Source of the DNA: Quadrisphaera sp.
Lineage (GTDB): Bacteria; Actinomycetota; Actinomycetes; Actinomycetales; Quadrisphaeraceae
Reading direction: 5' to 3'
Assembly: GCA_029257185.1 (NCBI GenBank)
Contig: JARICT010000100.1
Coordinates: forward strand, 1-64,000
DNA length: 64,000 bases
Position numbers and translations under genes: made by a program. The notes below the pieces were generated by a model, which searched no databases, was not told the origin of the DNA, and worked only from the letters and a program-made list of their open reading frames with translations. Positions 46,687 through 59,289 of this stretch are shown here, piece after piece. Within the stretch, counting starts at the first letter, position 1. Every line of letters starts with the position of its first letter.

Positions 46687-47313
46687 TCAGCGGGAGAGCA
46701 GCGGGGCCATGCCCTCGGAGCGCGCCACCGCGCCGTCGTCGCCCGCCATCGCGAGCCAGTTCGCGAGCAGCCGGTGGCCACCCTGCGTGAGCACCGACTC
46801 GGGGTGGAACTGCACCCCGTGCAGCGGGAGCGTCCGGTGGCGCAGGCCCATCACCACGCCGCGCTCGGTGGCGGCGGTGACGGTGAGGTCGTCGGGCACG
46901 GTGCCGGCGACCACGGCCAGGGAGTGGTAGCGGGTGGCGGTGAACGGGGTGGGGAGGCCGTCCAGCACCCCGCCACCGCCGTGCTCCACCGCAGAGGTCT
47001 TGCCGTGGAGCAGCTCCTCGGCGTGCGTGACGGTGGCCCCGTAGACCTCGGCGAGCACCTGGTGGCCGAGGCACACCCCCAGCAGGGGCGTCGACGTCTG
47101 CGCGGCGCGGCGCACCAGGTCGGCGCTCACGCCGGCCTCCGCGGGCGTGCCGGGGCCCGGAGAGAGCAGCACGGCGTCCGCCTCGTCGGCCGCCTCGGCG
47201 CCGACCGCGTCGTTGCGCACCACGTGGCAGTCGGCCCCGAGCTGGGTGAGGTACCCGACGATCGTGTACACGAAGCTGTCGTAGTTGTCGACGACGAGGA
47301 CCTTGAGGCTCAC
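46687..47313 (-). CDS. trpG: Glutamine amidotransferase subunit TrpG/PabA
   Basis: The 208-residue class I amidotransferase hydrolyses glutamine and passes ammonia to anthranilate or aminodeoxychorismate synthase. It has VVDNYDSFVYTIVGYL at the start, the catalytic cysteine in GVCLGHQVLAE near residue 83, and the His-Glu pair in GVQFHPESVLTQGG. The choice between tryptophan (TrpG) and folate (PabA) use, or a shared role, cannot be made from sequence. Actinomycete genomes usually carry this gene next to pknB, as here. GTG start at the beginning of VSLKVLVVDNYD. It is convergent with pknB (nine bases between stops). Confidence 0.95.
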   Translation of the reverse strand: MSLKVLVVDNYDSFVYTIVGYLTQLGADCHVVRNDAVGAEAADEADAVLLSPGPGTPAEAGVSADLVRRAAQTSTPLLGVCLGHQVLAEVYGATVTHAEELLHGKTSAVEHGGGGVLDGLPTPFTATRYHSLAVVAGTVPDDLTVTAATERGVVMGLRHRTLPLHGVQFHPESVLTQGGHRLLANWLAMAGDDGAVARSEGMAPLLSR

Positions 47314-47494
47314 ACCGCCATCGTCCCACCGGCGGGCGGTCGGCCGGCCCGGGCTCCTCGGTGGCCCCGCTCCGGCCGCAGGTCTTCGCCCGCACCAGCG
47401 CGCATCGCCAGGTCGCCCGCACCCTTTACCCCGGTCCCCTCCACCTGCGACGGCCGTGGCCACCCACCCTTGCCTCGGCCACGCACCACGACCT

Positions 47495-47619
47495 CGGTGA
47501 TCATGAAGCATCCGCCCCCGATCACGGTGATCATGGGGCATCCGCACCCCGATCACGGTGATCATGGGACATCCGCCCCTCTGCACCATGAAAGAGGGCT
47601 GATCCTTCATGATCACCGG
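47495..47619. repeat. GGTGATCATG repeat group A (three direct, one inverted)
   Basis: Copies at 47495-47518, 47525-47550 and 47556-47580 repeat the pattern CGGTGATCATGnnnCATCCG with 30-31 base spacing. The fourth copy, 47596-47619, is inverted: its reverse complement CGGTGATCATGAAGGATCAG closely matches the first copy. Each unit is centred on TGATCA, itself a palindrome with a GATC site. A transcript could form a long stem between copies 1 and 4. Confidence 0.85.
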
Positions 47620-47660
47620 GCTGGGGGCGGCTGGAGGGGCTGGGGGCGGCGGGCTGAGGG

Positions 47661-47872
47661 GACCGGGGACCTCGTGCGCCCGACACGCCGCGCCACACCA
47701 CACCAAGCCCCCGCTCGCGCGACCAGGACCACACCAGATCCCCGCTCGCGCGACCAGACCCGCACCAAGCCCCCGCTCGCGCGACCAGGACCACACCAGA
47801 TCCCCGCTCGTGCGACCAGACCCGCACCAAGCCCCCGCTCGCGCGACCAGGACCACACCGGGTCCCCGATGG
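47661..47872. repeat. Family 1 hairpin copy c with 31-bp tandem array
   Basis: Left arm at about 47662-47680, core CGACACGCCG at 47681-47690, then tandem units of exactly 31 bases at 47702, 47733, 47764, 47795 and 47826, with a partial sixth from 47857. All share CCCGCTCGCGCGACCAG (one copy has a T for C). Units alternate between two forms (AAGC...GGACCAC and AGAT...GACCCGC), so the true period is 62 bases. Each unit carries the right-arm sequence of the family 1 hairpin, so the array looks like an expansion of that arm. Confidence 0.85.
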
Positions 47873-47914
47873 ACGTGCCGGCCCACCGACTCGTCCGCGC
47901 CCCCACCCCCGCCA

Positions 47915-48008
47915 CGGTGACCATGAAGCTCTAGCCCACCCCTGATCGGTGATCATGCAACTTCGGCCCCCTGACGCCACCAGAAAGGGCCGATCCGCCA
48001 TGATCACC
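47915..48008. repeat. GGTGATCATG repeat group B (two direct, one inverted)
   Basis: Copies at 47915-47937 and 47947-47970 are direct; 47987-48008 is inverted. They are more diverged than group A but keep CGGTGAtCATG and a GGCCC or GCCC end. Group B mirrors group A on the other side of the tandem array. Confidence 0.75.
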
Positions 48009-48026
48009 GCGGTAGTTCCCCAGACC

Positions 48027-48182
48027 TCAACCCACGGTGCCGTCATTGGTGGGCAGGATGCCCGCGACAGCGGGGAACACCGCGGTGAAGAGCACGGCCA
48101 CCAGCAGGAGCGCGAGGACCACCGCCGTCGTCACCCTCAGCCACAGGGGTCCGGGCAGCGCTCGCCACAGCCAGCCGTACAC
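48027..48182 (-). CDS. Small single-helix membrane protein of the sortase/crgA cluster
   Basis: The 51-residue protein begins VYGWLWRALPGPLWLRV, followed by one hydrophobic helix (TTAVVLALLLVAVLFTAVFPAVA) and ends ILPTNDGTVG. This GWLWR.LPGP pattern followed by a helix and a P.ND..V end is familiar from small uncharacterised actinomycete proteins encoded near the class E sortase and crgA. GTG 48182 lies seven bases after the sortase stop. The function is unknown; operon position suggests a link to cell envelope or division. Confidence 0.75.
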   Translation of the reverse strand: MYGWLWRALPGPLWLRVTTAVVLALLLVAVLFTAVFPAVAGILPTNDGTVG

Positions 48183-48189
48183 GCCCGCC

Positions 48190-48927
48190 TCAGCCCTGGG
48201 CCCGGGCCGGCGCCGCGGCAGGCTCCAGGGCCTGGGGGGCGCCCTGCTCGCGCGGGGTCTGCGCCACCAGGTCGGCGTGCACCACGTAGCGCAGCCGGGC
48301 GGAGAACCTCGGGTGGCACGCCGTCAGCGTCAGGGCCCCGGCGGTCGGGGCGTCGCCCGGCTCGCCGGGGACGGGCGCGATGACGTCGACGCGGTCCGGC
48401 GTCACGATCTCGTGGCCGCTCACGCGGTAGGAGAACCAGCCCTGCAGCGTCTCCACGACGACGGGGTCGCCGGCGACCAGCTCGTCGATCCGGGACAGCG
48501 GGGCCCCGTAGGTGGTGCGGTGCCCGGCCAGGGCGAGGTTCCCGATCTCCCCGGGCATCGCCGTCCCGTCGTAGCGCCCCAGCACCCCCCGGTCGAGGAC
48601 GGACCCCCGGTCGGTCCCCTCCAGGGCCGCCACCGACCACCCCGGCCCGAAGCGGGGGACGTGGACGAGCCCGACGGCGTCCCCGCTCGGCGGAGCCTGC
48701 GTCCTCACGGGATCCCCACCGCCCGAGGTCGTCGCCCGCTCCGTCGCTCCCGCGAAGGCCCCGGCCGACGCGAAGCGGGCCTCGACGGCGTCGGACGTCG
48801 CCGCGGACGCGGCACCGGCGGTGACGTCGGTCCACACGAGCTGCCACCCCAGGAAGAGGAGCACCAGCGTTCCGGCCGTCAGGAGCAGCTCGCCGAGCAC
48901 CGAGCGGGGCGTGGCGCGGCGGTTCAC
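48190..48927 (-). CDS. Class E sortase
   Basis: The 245-residue membrane-anchored transpeptidase has a hydrophobic N-terminal helix (LGELLLTAGTLVLLFLGWQLVW), a disordered Ala/Thr-rich segment and a sortase core. Catalytic residues are His in LALAGHRTTYG and Cys in LTLTACHPRFSARLRYVVHAD, with the following Arg. Sortases attach LPxTG or LAxTG proteins to the wall or stitch pili. The GTG overlaps the DUF881 stop by four bases. Confidence 0.9.
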   Translation of the reverse strand: MNRRATPRSVLGELLLTAGTLVLLFLGWQLVWTDVTAGAASAATSDAVEARFASAGAFAGATERATTSGGGDPVRTQAPPSGDAVGLVHVPRFGPGWSVAALEGTDRGSVLDRGVLGRYDGTAMPGEIGNLALAGHRTTYGAPLSRIDELVAGDPVVVETLQGWFSYRVSGHEIVTPDRVDVIAPVPGEPGDAPTAGALTLTACHPRFSARLRYVVHADLVAQTPREQGAPQALEPAAAPARAQG

Positions 48928-49688
48928 GCGCCGGGGGCGCTGGCGTGGTCCAGCTCCAGCGGTCCCTCCCACGCCGGCACGGTCAGCGAGCTCTCCTCGG
49001 AGAGCTCCCACCCGAGCCCGAGGGCCTGGAACGCCCGGTAGTCCTGGACGCTGGCGTCGCCGTCCAGCGCAGCCGTCAGGGCCGCCGGGTCACCGACCGC
49101 CCGCACCTCGTAGGGCGGGGCGTAGAGCCGTCCCTGGAGGCGCAGCGTGCTGCCCACGCACCGCACCGCCGACGTCGCGATGAGGGGCTGGTCCATGAGG
49201 GACACCGCCGTGGCCCCGCCCGCCCACAGCGCGTTGACCACCGCCTGCAGGTCCTCCTGGTGCACGAGCAGGAGGTCGGGGTCGACGTCGACGACGGTCC
49301 CGGGCGGCGCGTCGTCGAGCACCACCCTCACGCCCTGCCCGCTCGCGCCGGCGACGGCAGCGGCGGCGCCGAGGTCCTGGGCTCGCGCGGCCAGGGCGCG
49401 CGCGACGGGATCGCCGGCGTCGGACGAGAGGGCGTCGACCTGCTGGCGCAGGGCCTCGACGTCAGCGGTCCGCGCCTGCACGCGCCGCTCCTCCTGGGCC
49501 ACCAGCGTCGGGAGGTCGGCAGCGTCGGCGCGGAGCTGCTCCCCGTCGGCGGCGCGCGCGGACGTGGCGAACAGGGCCCCGGCGAGGGCGAACGTCACGA
49601 GCGTGCCGATCGCCGCGGGGCCCCCGGCGCGCGGCGTCCGGGCCGGCGCCGACCTCGGGGCCGGCGAGACCGTTCCCGGCTCGTCCAC
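48924..49688 (-). CDS. DUF881 family protein
   Basis: The 254-residue protein has one N-terminal membrane helix (AAIGTLVTFALAGALFATSA), then a coiled coil (LVAQEERRVQARTADVEALRQQVDAL), then the DUF881 core with GVRVVLDDAPPG, VDPDLLLVHQEDLQAVVNALWAGGA and ALLIAT-like and GRLYAPPYEVRAVGD segments. Such proteins lie beside crgA in actinomycetes and may act in division, but have no established activity. GTG 49688 chosen as the last good start before the helix; an open frame continues upstream. It is divergent from crgA. Confidence 0.85.
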   Translation of the reverse strand: MDEPGTVSPAPRSAPARTPRAGGPAAIGTLVTFALAGALFATSARAADGEQLRADAADLPTLVAQEERRVQARTADVEALRQQVDALSSDAGDPVARALAARAQDLGAAAAVAGASGQGVRVVLDDAPPGTVVDVDPDLLLVHQEDLQAVVNALWAGGATAVSLMDQPLIATSAVRCVGSTLRLQGRLYAPPYEVRAVGDPAALTAALDGDASVQDYRAFQALGLGWELSEESSLTVPAWEGPLELDHASAPGA

Positions 49689-49772
49689 GGGTCCGCCCCC
49701 TTCGCCTCGCGCTCCACCCGGCGGGACCTGCGCGCGCCGGCTGCGCGCGCCGCTGCAGCGGCCCCTCACCGC

Positions 49773-49778
49773 TACGCT
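49773..49778 (+). promoter_or_regulatory. Putative -10 of crgA
   Basis: TACGCT in the divergent region between the DUF881 gene and crgA, giving a leader of about 88 bases. No clear -35. Confidence 0.35.
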
Positions 49779-49872
49779 AGGCGATGTCCGGACGGCCACG
49801 GCTCATCCAGCGGTCCGTGGCCCCGCGCCCCTGATGGGGGGCGCCGGTCGACACGCTCGCCCAGGAGGACCC

Positions 49873-50238
49873 GTGCCCGTCTCGAAGCGCCGCCCCTCAC
49901 GGCGGTCCTCGGCGTCGACCGCTCCCCGTGCAGCCCAGACCCCGTCGTCGACGCGCCGCGAACCCTCCGTCAGCTCCGCGGGGCTCAACCCCGTCCCGGG
50001 GCAGGGCACGACGGGGCGGACCGGCATGAGCCTGGCGAGCGCGGACGGCGTGCCGCCGACTCCTCGCTGGTGGGTTCCCACGATGCTCGCCCTGATGATC
50101 GCCGGGCTCCTGTGGATCGTCGTCTTCTACCTCAGCGGCGCCCAGGCCTACCCCGTGCCGCCGATCGGCAGCTGGAACCTCGCCGTCGGTTTCGGGCTCA
50201 TCATCGTCGGGTTCGGCATGACCACGCGCTGGCGCTGA
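49873..50238 (+). CDS. crgA: Cell division protein CrgA
   Basis: The 121-residue protein has a disordered basic N-terminus, then two membrane helices: RWWVPTMLALMIAGLLWIVVFYLSG and WNLAVGFGLIIVGFGMTTRWR at the end. The short loop AQAYPVPPIGSWN is the family signature. CrgA localises to the septum, binds FtsZ and penicillin-binding proteins and helps divisome assembly in actinomycetes. AGGAGG is four bases before the GTG. The N-terminal region is longer than in mycobacterial CrgA (93 residues). Confidence 0.93.
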   Translation: MPVSKRRPSRRSSASTAPRAAQTPSSTRREPSVSSAGLNPVPGQGTTGRTGMSLASADGVPPTPRWWVPTMLALMIAGLLWIVVFYLSGAQAYPVPPIGSWNLAVGFGLIIVGFGMTTRWR

Positions 50239-50377
50239 CGACCCCCTTCCTCCTCTGTCCCCAGGCGCTGTCCACACTGTGGAGGAGTCTGTTATTCACT
50301 GAACCCGGAGCGTGACGAACCGGCGTCGGTCTTCGCCGAGAGGCGAGGCTCCGTCGTCCCAGGGCCGACCCAGGGGG

Positions 50378-51283
50378 TCACCCGGGCAGGAAGCCGCGCG
50401 CCGAGAGCCACAGCCACGACGCCACCACGAGGACCACCACCACGGCAGCAGTCCCGCCGACCTGCACGGCCGTGCGGCGGCGCAGGCCCGCCGCGTCACG
50501 GGAGCTCTGCGGCGCCGGTGCGTAGGCCATGATCGCTCCCACCGCCGCACCGACCACGAAGCCGCCCAGGTGGGCCTGCCAGGCGATGCCGGGCACGACG
50601 AAACCCAGCACCGCGTTGATCCCGACGATGACGAGGGTCTGGCGCAGGTCCAGCCTCAGCCGGCGCTGCAGCACCAGCAGGGCGCCGAACAGCCCGAACA
50701 CCGCGCCGGACGCCCCGACGGTCCCCGGCTGGACCGGGGTCCACAGGAGCAGGTAGCCCACCGATCCCCCGAGCGCCGCCACCAGGTACAGCGCCGTGAA
50801 GCGGGCCCGGCCCAGCGCCGCCTCGAGCGACGGGCCGGTGAGGTACAGGACGTACATGTTGAACGCGACGTGGAGGAAGCTGCCCGGTGAGTGCAGGAAC
50901 GCCGCGGAGACGAAGCGCCACGGCTGCACCCCGCCGAGCGGCGGGTAGAACAGCAGGTCGTTCGTGACGGACCGCCCTCCGGCGAGCTGCAGCAGGTACA
51001 CGCCGACGCAGATCCCGATGAGGGTCAGGGTGACCACCGGCCGGCCCGCTCGGGCGCGCCCCCCGAAGGTGGTCCGGACCACGGGCGCGGCGCTGGCGGC
51101 GGCGGCCACGCAGTCGACGCACTGGACGCCCACCGCAGCCTCGCGCTGGCACTGCGGGCACGCGGGGCGCCCGCACCGCTGGCAGCGGACGGAGGACTCG
51201 CGTCCGGGGTGGCGCGGGCACACCGGCGGCGCCGGGGAAGGCCCCGGCGCCGCCGGCGTGTCCGGGGGCTCGGGAACGCTCAG
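50378..51283 (-). CDS. Rhomboid family intramembrane serine protease
   Basis: The 301-residue protein starts with a zinc-binding B-box-like part, PVCPRHPGRESSVRCQRCGRPACPQCQREAAVGVQCVDC, followed by six membrane helices. Catalytic Ser is in VGASGAVFGLFGALL and the partner His is in WQAHLGGFVVGAAVGA; FLHSPGSFLHVAFNMYVLYL is the helix 2 motif with the Asn. It cleaves membrane proteins inside the bilayer. The start is uncertain: CTG 51283 overlaps the ppiA stop by four bases, while GTG 51223 lies directly at VCPRHPG. No ATG is available in between. Confidence 0.88.
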   Translation of the reverse strand: MSVPEPPDTPAAPGPSPAPPVCPRHPGRESSVRCQRCGRPACPQCQREAAVGVQCVDCVAAAASAAPVVRTTFGGRARAGRPVVTLTLIGICVGVYLLQLAGGRSVTNDLLFYPPLGGVQPWRFVSAAFLHSPGSFLHVAFNMYVLYLTGPSLEAALGRARFTALYLVAALGGSVGYLLLWTPVQPGTVGASGAVFGLFGALLVLQRRLRLDLRQTLVIVGINAVLGFVVPGIAWQAHLGGFVVGAAVGAIMAYAPAPQSSRDAAGLRRRTAVQVGGTAAVVVVLVVASWLWLSARGFLPG

Positions 51284-51798
51284 GCGATCTCCACCGACTC
51301 GATGACGACGTCGTCCTTCGGCTTGTCCTGGGCGCCGGTCGGCACGGCGACGATGGCGTCGACGACCTTGCGGCTCTCGTCGTCGGCCACCTCCCCGAAG
51401 ATGGTGTGCTTGCCGTGCAGCCAGGGGGTGGCCCCGACGGTGATGAAGAACTGCGAGCCGTTGGTGCCCTTGCCGCCGCGCTTGCCCGCGTTGGCCATCG
51501 CCAGTTTGTAGGGCTCCGCGAAGGTGAGCTCGGGGTGGATCTCGTCGTCGAAGGCGTAGCCGGGGCCGCCGGTGCCGTTCCCGACCGGGTCGCCGCCCTG
51601 GACCATGAAGCCCGGGATGATCCGGTGGAACGTCAGACCGTCGAAGAAGGGCTCGTGGGAGGCCTGCCCGGTCTTCGGGTCCGTCCACTCCTTCTCCCCC
51701 GTCGCCAGGCCCGTGAAGTTCGCGACCGTCTTCGGCGCCTGGTGCTCGAAGAGGGTCACCCGGACGTCGCCGTGGTTCGTGTGCAGGGTTGCTTCCAT
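51280..51798 (-). CDS. ppiA: Cyclophilin-type peptidyl-prolyl isomerase
   Basis: The 172-residue cytosolic cyclophilin catalyses cis-trans isomerisation at proline. It shows FHRIIPGFMVQGGDPVGNGTGGPGYAFDDE (catalytic Arg), NGSQFFITVGATPWLHGKHTIFGEV and the final VVIESVEIA strand. ATG chosen, with AAAGGA upstream. The gene lies near the origin in most actinomycetes. It overlaps the rhomboid gene start, so both are probably expressed together. Confidence 0.96.
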   Translation of the reverse strand: MEATLHTNHGDVRVTLFEHQAPKTVANFTGLATGEKEWTDPKTGQASHEPFFDGLTFHRIIPGFMVQGGDPVGNGTGGPGYAFDDEIHPELTFAEPYKLAMANAGKRGGKGTNGSQFFITVGATPWLHGKHTIFGEVADDESRKVVDAIVAVPTGAQDKPKDDVVIESVEIA

Positions 51799-51995
51799 GG
51801 CGGCATCCTTTCACCCCTGCCCGGCCTCGACGGGGCCTCCCCGCTGGCGGGAAGGCACCGCACCGGTGCGGGACGGGCGTCGTCCCCGGGTGCCGGGTGG
51901 CCAGCGCGCTCGGGATCGCGGCATGATGGTAGGAGACAGCACCGTCTGGTGCGCCGCGACCGAGGAGGCAGCCCCGCTGCCCGTGAGGAGGACGA

Positions 51996-53321
51996 GTGTC
52001 GGTCATCAGCCGTCGTTCGAAGCGCAAGACCAAGAGGGCTCTCGCCCGGCACGGCGTGAAGGGCGCAGCCGCTGCGGCGCCCGTCGTGCTGACCGCGGGG
52101 GCCAAGGCCCAGCACGCCAAGCGGCAGGCGGAGCGCCACGCCTCCCACCTGGCTGACGAGGTCAGGAACCGCGGCTCGGCCCTCGGGTCGCAGGCCGCCG
52201 GGCAGTGGAAGGACCGCGCCGCTCCCGCCCTGTCGAAGGCCGCCTCGGACGCGAGCAGCTCCGCGGCCGCGGCACGGGACTGGGCGGCACCGCGCCTCGC
52301 CGAGGCCGGCGAGATGTCGCGCGCACAGCTGACGCAGGCCTACGGCCGCGGCGTCGAGGCCGCGGCACCGAAGGTCGAGCACGCCGCGGGCGTCCTGGCC
52401 CCGAAGGTCGACCACGCGCGGGACCGCATCGTGGACGACTTCCTGCCCCGCCTGGTGGACAGCGTGTCCGCCGCGGCGGCGACGGCGTCGGACAAGCTCT
52501 CCGACGCCACCGACGCGGCGGCCTCCGCCAGCCGCAGCGCCCTGTCCACCGCCGAGGGCAACGCCAAGGACGCCACGAGGACCGGCACGAAGGCCAAGCG
52601 CCAGGGCAAGGGCAAGGCGGTCGCGCTCCGCGGGAAGGTCGAGGTCCAGCAGCGCCGGTCCGGCGTCAAGACCTTCTTCCTCGTCACCACCGTGGTCGGC
52701 GCTGCCGCCGCGGCCGGGTACGCCGTGTGGAGGGCGAGGACGCCCAGCGACCCGTGGGTCCCCGCCACCGGCGGCGACCAGACGCGCCTGTCGCACCCGG
52801 GCCAGGGCAGCGGGGTCGGCTCCGGCGGTCTCGCCAGCTCCTCCTCCGACGTCAACACGCCGGCACCGGACGGCAGGACGGCGCCTCCGGACGAGAGCGG
52901 GAAGACCGAGAGCACGGGGGGGACCACGCCGGCGACGGGCACCACCGCGACCACGGGTACCGGCACCTCCACCGGGTCCGCGGTCCCCCCGCGCAGCAAC
53001 CCGCCGAAGGCGCCCGGGTCGACGTCCCGCGAGGAGAGCAGGGCCGCTGATCCCGAGACGGCGCGCGCCCGCGACATCAAGGCGTCGGGTGAGGCCTCCG
53101 AGGTGACCGAGACGGTCGTCCGTCCGGCACCGCGGGACAAGGACGCCGACCCCGCCTACGGGAAGCCTGCCACCTCGTCCACGCAGGGCGACTCCGGCCG
53201 GCCCGCCGGCGGCGCGGGGAACAAGCCCGGTGACGCCAAGCCCGCGGGGGCGACCTCGCCCGCGCAGGAGGGCACCGGGACGTCCCCGGAGGACAGGAAG
53301 TCCGGCACGGCCAACAGCTGA
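51996..53321 (+). CDS. DUF5324-like membrane-associated protein
   Basis: The 441-residue protein begins VSVISRRSKRKTKRALARHGVKGAA, and up to residue about 215 is Ala/Lys-rich helical repeats (LADEVRNRGSALGSQAAGQWKDRAAPALSKA). One membrane helix follows (KTFFLVTTVVGAAAAAGYAVWRA, about 223-245). The tail is a 195-residue Gly/Thr/Pro-rich region, clearly disordered. The head resembles streptomycete DUF5324 proteins, whose role is unknown. GAGGAGG lies four bases before the GTG. It is divergent from ppiA and ends just before a strong terminator. Confidence 0.75.
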   Translation: MSVISRRSKRKTKRALARHGVKGAAAAAPVVLTAGAKAQHAKRQAERHASHLADEVRNRGSALGSQAAGQWKDRAAPALSKAASDASSSAAAARDWAAPRLAEAGEMSRAQLTQAYGRGVEAAAPKVEHAAGVLAPKVDHARDRIVDDFLPRLVDSVSAAAATASDKLSDATDAAASASRSALSTAEGNAKDATRTGTKAKRQGKGKAVALRGKVEVQQRRSGVKTFFLVTTVVGAAAAAGYAVWRARTPSDPWVPATGGDQTRLSHPGQGSGVGSGGLASSSSDVNTPAPDGRTAPPDESGKTESTGGTTPATGTTATTGTGTSTGSAVPPRSNPPKAPGSTSREESRAADPETARARDIKASGEASEVTETVVRPAPRDKDADPAYGKPATSSTQGDSGRPAGGAGNKPGDAKPAGATSPAQEGTGTSPEDRKSGTANS

Positions 53322-53334
53322 CCCGACACCGCAC

Positions 53335-53373
53335 GACGAAGGCCCCGATCCCAGGAGGATCGGGGCCTTCGTC
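53335..53373. terminator. Strong hairpin terminator
   Basis: A stem of 17 base pairs, GACGAAGGCCCCGATCC with its reverse complement around a five-base loop. It follows the DUF5324 gene by 14 bases and lies between it and the leftward tRNA genes, so it probably works for both directions. No U-run follows. Confidence 0.85.
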
Positions 53374-53404
53374 AGGTGGGCTCGGGCGTGCCGGGAAGGA
53401 TCGG

Positions 53405-53477
53405 TGGAGACGAGGGGACTCGAACCCCTAACCCCCTGCTTGCAAAGCAGGTGCGCTACCAATTGCGCCACGCCCCC
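53405..53477 (-). tRNA. tRNA-Ala (TGC)
   Basis: Acceptor GGGGGCG pairs with CGTCTCC, giving the G3:U70 pair that marks alanine tRNAs. The anticodon loop TTTGCAA has TGC in the middle. CCA is not fully encoded. It follows tRNA-Ile, the usual gyrA-ile-ala order of actinomycetes. Confidence 0.97.
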
Positions 53478-53496
53478 GGGCCGGACGGGGAGAGAG

Positions 53497-53570
53497 TGGG
53501 CCTGGGAGGACTTGAACCTCCGACCTCTTCCTTATCAGGGAAGCGCTCTAACCGACTGAGCTACAGGCCC
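53497..53570 (-). tRNA. tRNA-Ile (GAT)
   Basis: A 74-base gene: acceptor GGGCCTG/CAGGCCC, D-arm AGCTCAGTCGGTTAGAG, anticodon GAT in the loop CTGATAA, and T-arm GGTTCAAGTCC. Lies 19 bases upstream of tRNA-Ala, in the same direction. Confidence 0.97.
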
Positions 53571-53649
53571 GTGGCGTCCTGGTCGTGCCAGCACGGGAGT
53601 CGTCAGACTACACGCCGGGAGTGGTCGCCAGCGTGCCCCCCGACGACGA

Positions 53650-54243
53650 TCAGTCGTCCGTGAGCGTGAGCCGGACGCCTCCCACCAGCGCGCCGCAGAT
53701 GTTGTACAGCACCGCACCCAGCGTCGCGAGCAGCGTCAGCAGCACCACGTCGACCACGGCCACGACGACCGTCAGCGACAGCACCCGGGAGAGGCCCACG
53801 AAGTCCATGAGGTCGAAGCTCGACTCGGTGCCCACGACCTCGCGGATCACGCTGTTGACCGACGCGAAGACGCCGATGCCGTCGAGCACGGCCCACAGCA
53901 CGGCCACGGCCACCACGAGGACCACGCCCAGGGCGACGGAGAGGAGGAAGGCGATCCTCAGCACGGTCCACGCGTTGACGTGGGCGACCGTCAGCCGCAC
54001 CTGTCGGGGACCGACCTCCCCACCGGTGGACGCCGAGCCGGCGTCCGCCCCGGCGTCCGCGCGGGGCGAGGACCCGGCCACCCCGGCGCTCGGGCGCGTG
54101 GCCCGAGGGTCCCGCGTGACGCCTGCCGTGCCGCCCGGCCCGGCTGCCCCACGGCCCTGGCCCTGCGGGGAGGCAGGAGGCCTGTCCGCGGTGGTCGTGG
54201 GGGCACCGGGACGATCCTCTGCAGCGTTCGACGTCGTGCTCAC
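53650..54243 (-). CDS. DUF3566 membrane protein downstream of gyrA
   Basis: The 197-residue protein has a disordered N-terminal half (Ala/Gly/Pro/Thr-rich to about residue 80) and a conserved membrane half. That half has VRLTVAHVNAWTVLRIAFLLSVALGV, LWAVLDGIGVFASVNSVIREV and VLLTLLATLGAVLYNICGALVGGVRLTL. It sits directly after gyrA in most actinomycetes and its function is not known. It starts with GTG 60 bases after the gyrA stop. Confidence 0.9.
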   Translation of the reverse strand: MSTTSNAAEDRPGAPTTTADRPPASPQGQGRGAAGPGGTAGVTRDPRATRPSAGVAGSSPRADAGADAGSASTGGEVGPRQVRLTVAHVNAWTVLRIAFLLSVALGVVLVVAVAVLWAVLDGIGVFASVNSVIREVVGTESSFDLMDFVGLSRVLSLTVVVAVVDVVLLTLLATLGAVLYNICGALVGGVRLTLTDD

Positions 54244-54303
54244 GTGACCCCTCCATCGCGGTGGCTCGGACGAGCGGGGCGGCCGTCGTCGTCTCCTGTG
54301 GCC

Positions 54304-59236
<4,933 letters not shown>

Positions 59237-59289
59237 TCATCGTGTGCAGGGGTACGCGACCGGGGCCGACGGCGCGGCAGGGGCGGTGA

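Larger units (their letters stand above)
47314..48026. other. 713-base non-coding repeat island
   Basis: Between the trpG start and the small membrane protein stop. No convincing gene in either strand. The stretch 47314-47490 looks unique and should include the trpG promoter. From 47495 to 48008 it is almost entirely repeats: two groups of GGTGATCATG units flank a family 1 hairpin and its 31-bp array. Confidence 0.7.

Noticed and set aside
47702-47872. Possible CRISPR array
   Set aside because: The intervals between repeats are as conserved as the repeats and alternate between only two forms; no cas genes are nearby.
46687-47886. Upstream extension of trpG through the repeat island
   Set aside because: The extra residues are repeats of RERGLGAGLVARAG type from the tandem array; the conserved protein begins at VSLKVLVVDNYD.
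50332-50351. Hairpin TCGCCGAGAGGCGA as terminator between crgA and the rhomboid gene
   Set aside because: Stem is short and no T-run follows; the support is too weak to list it.
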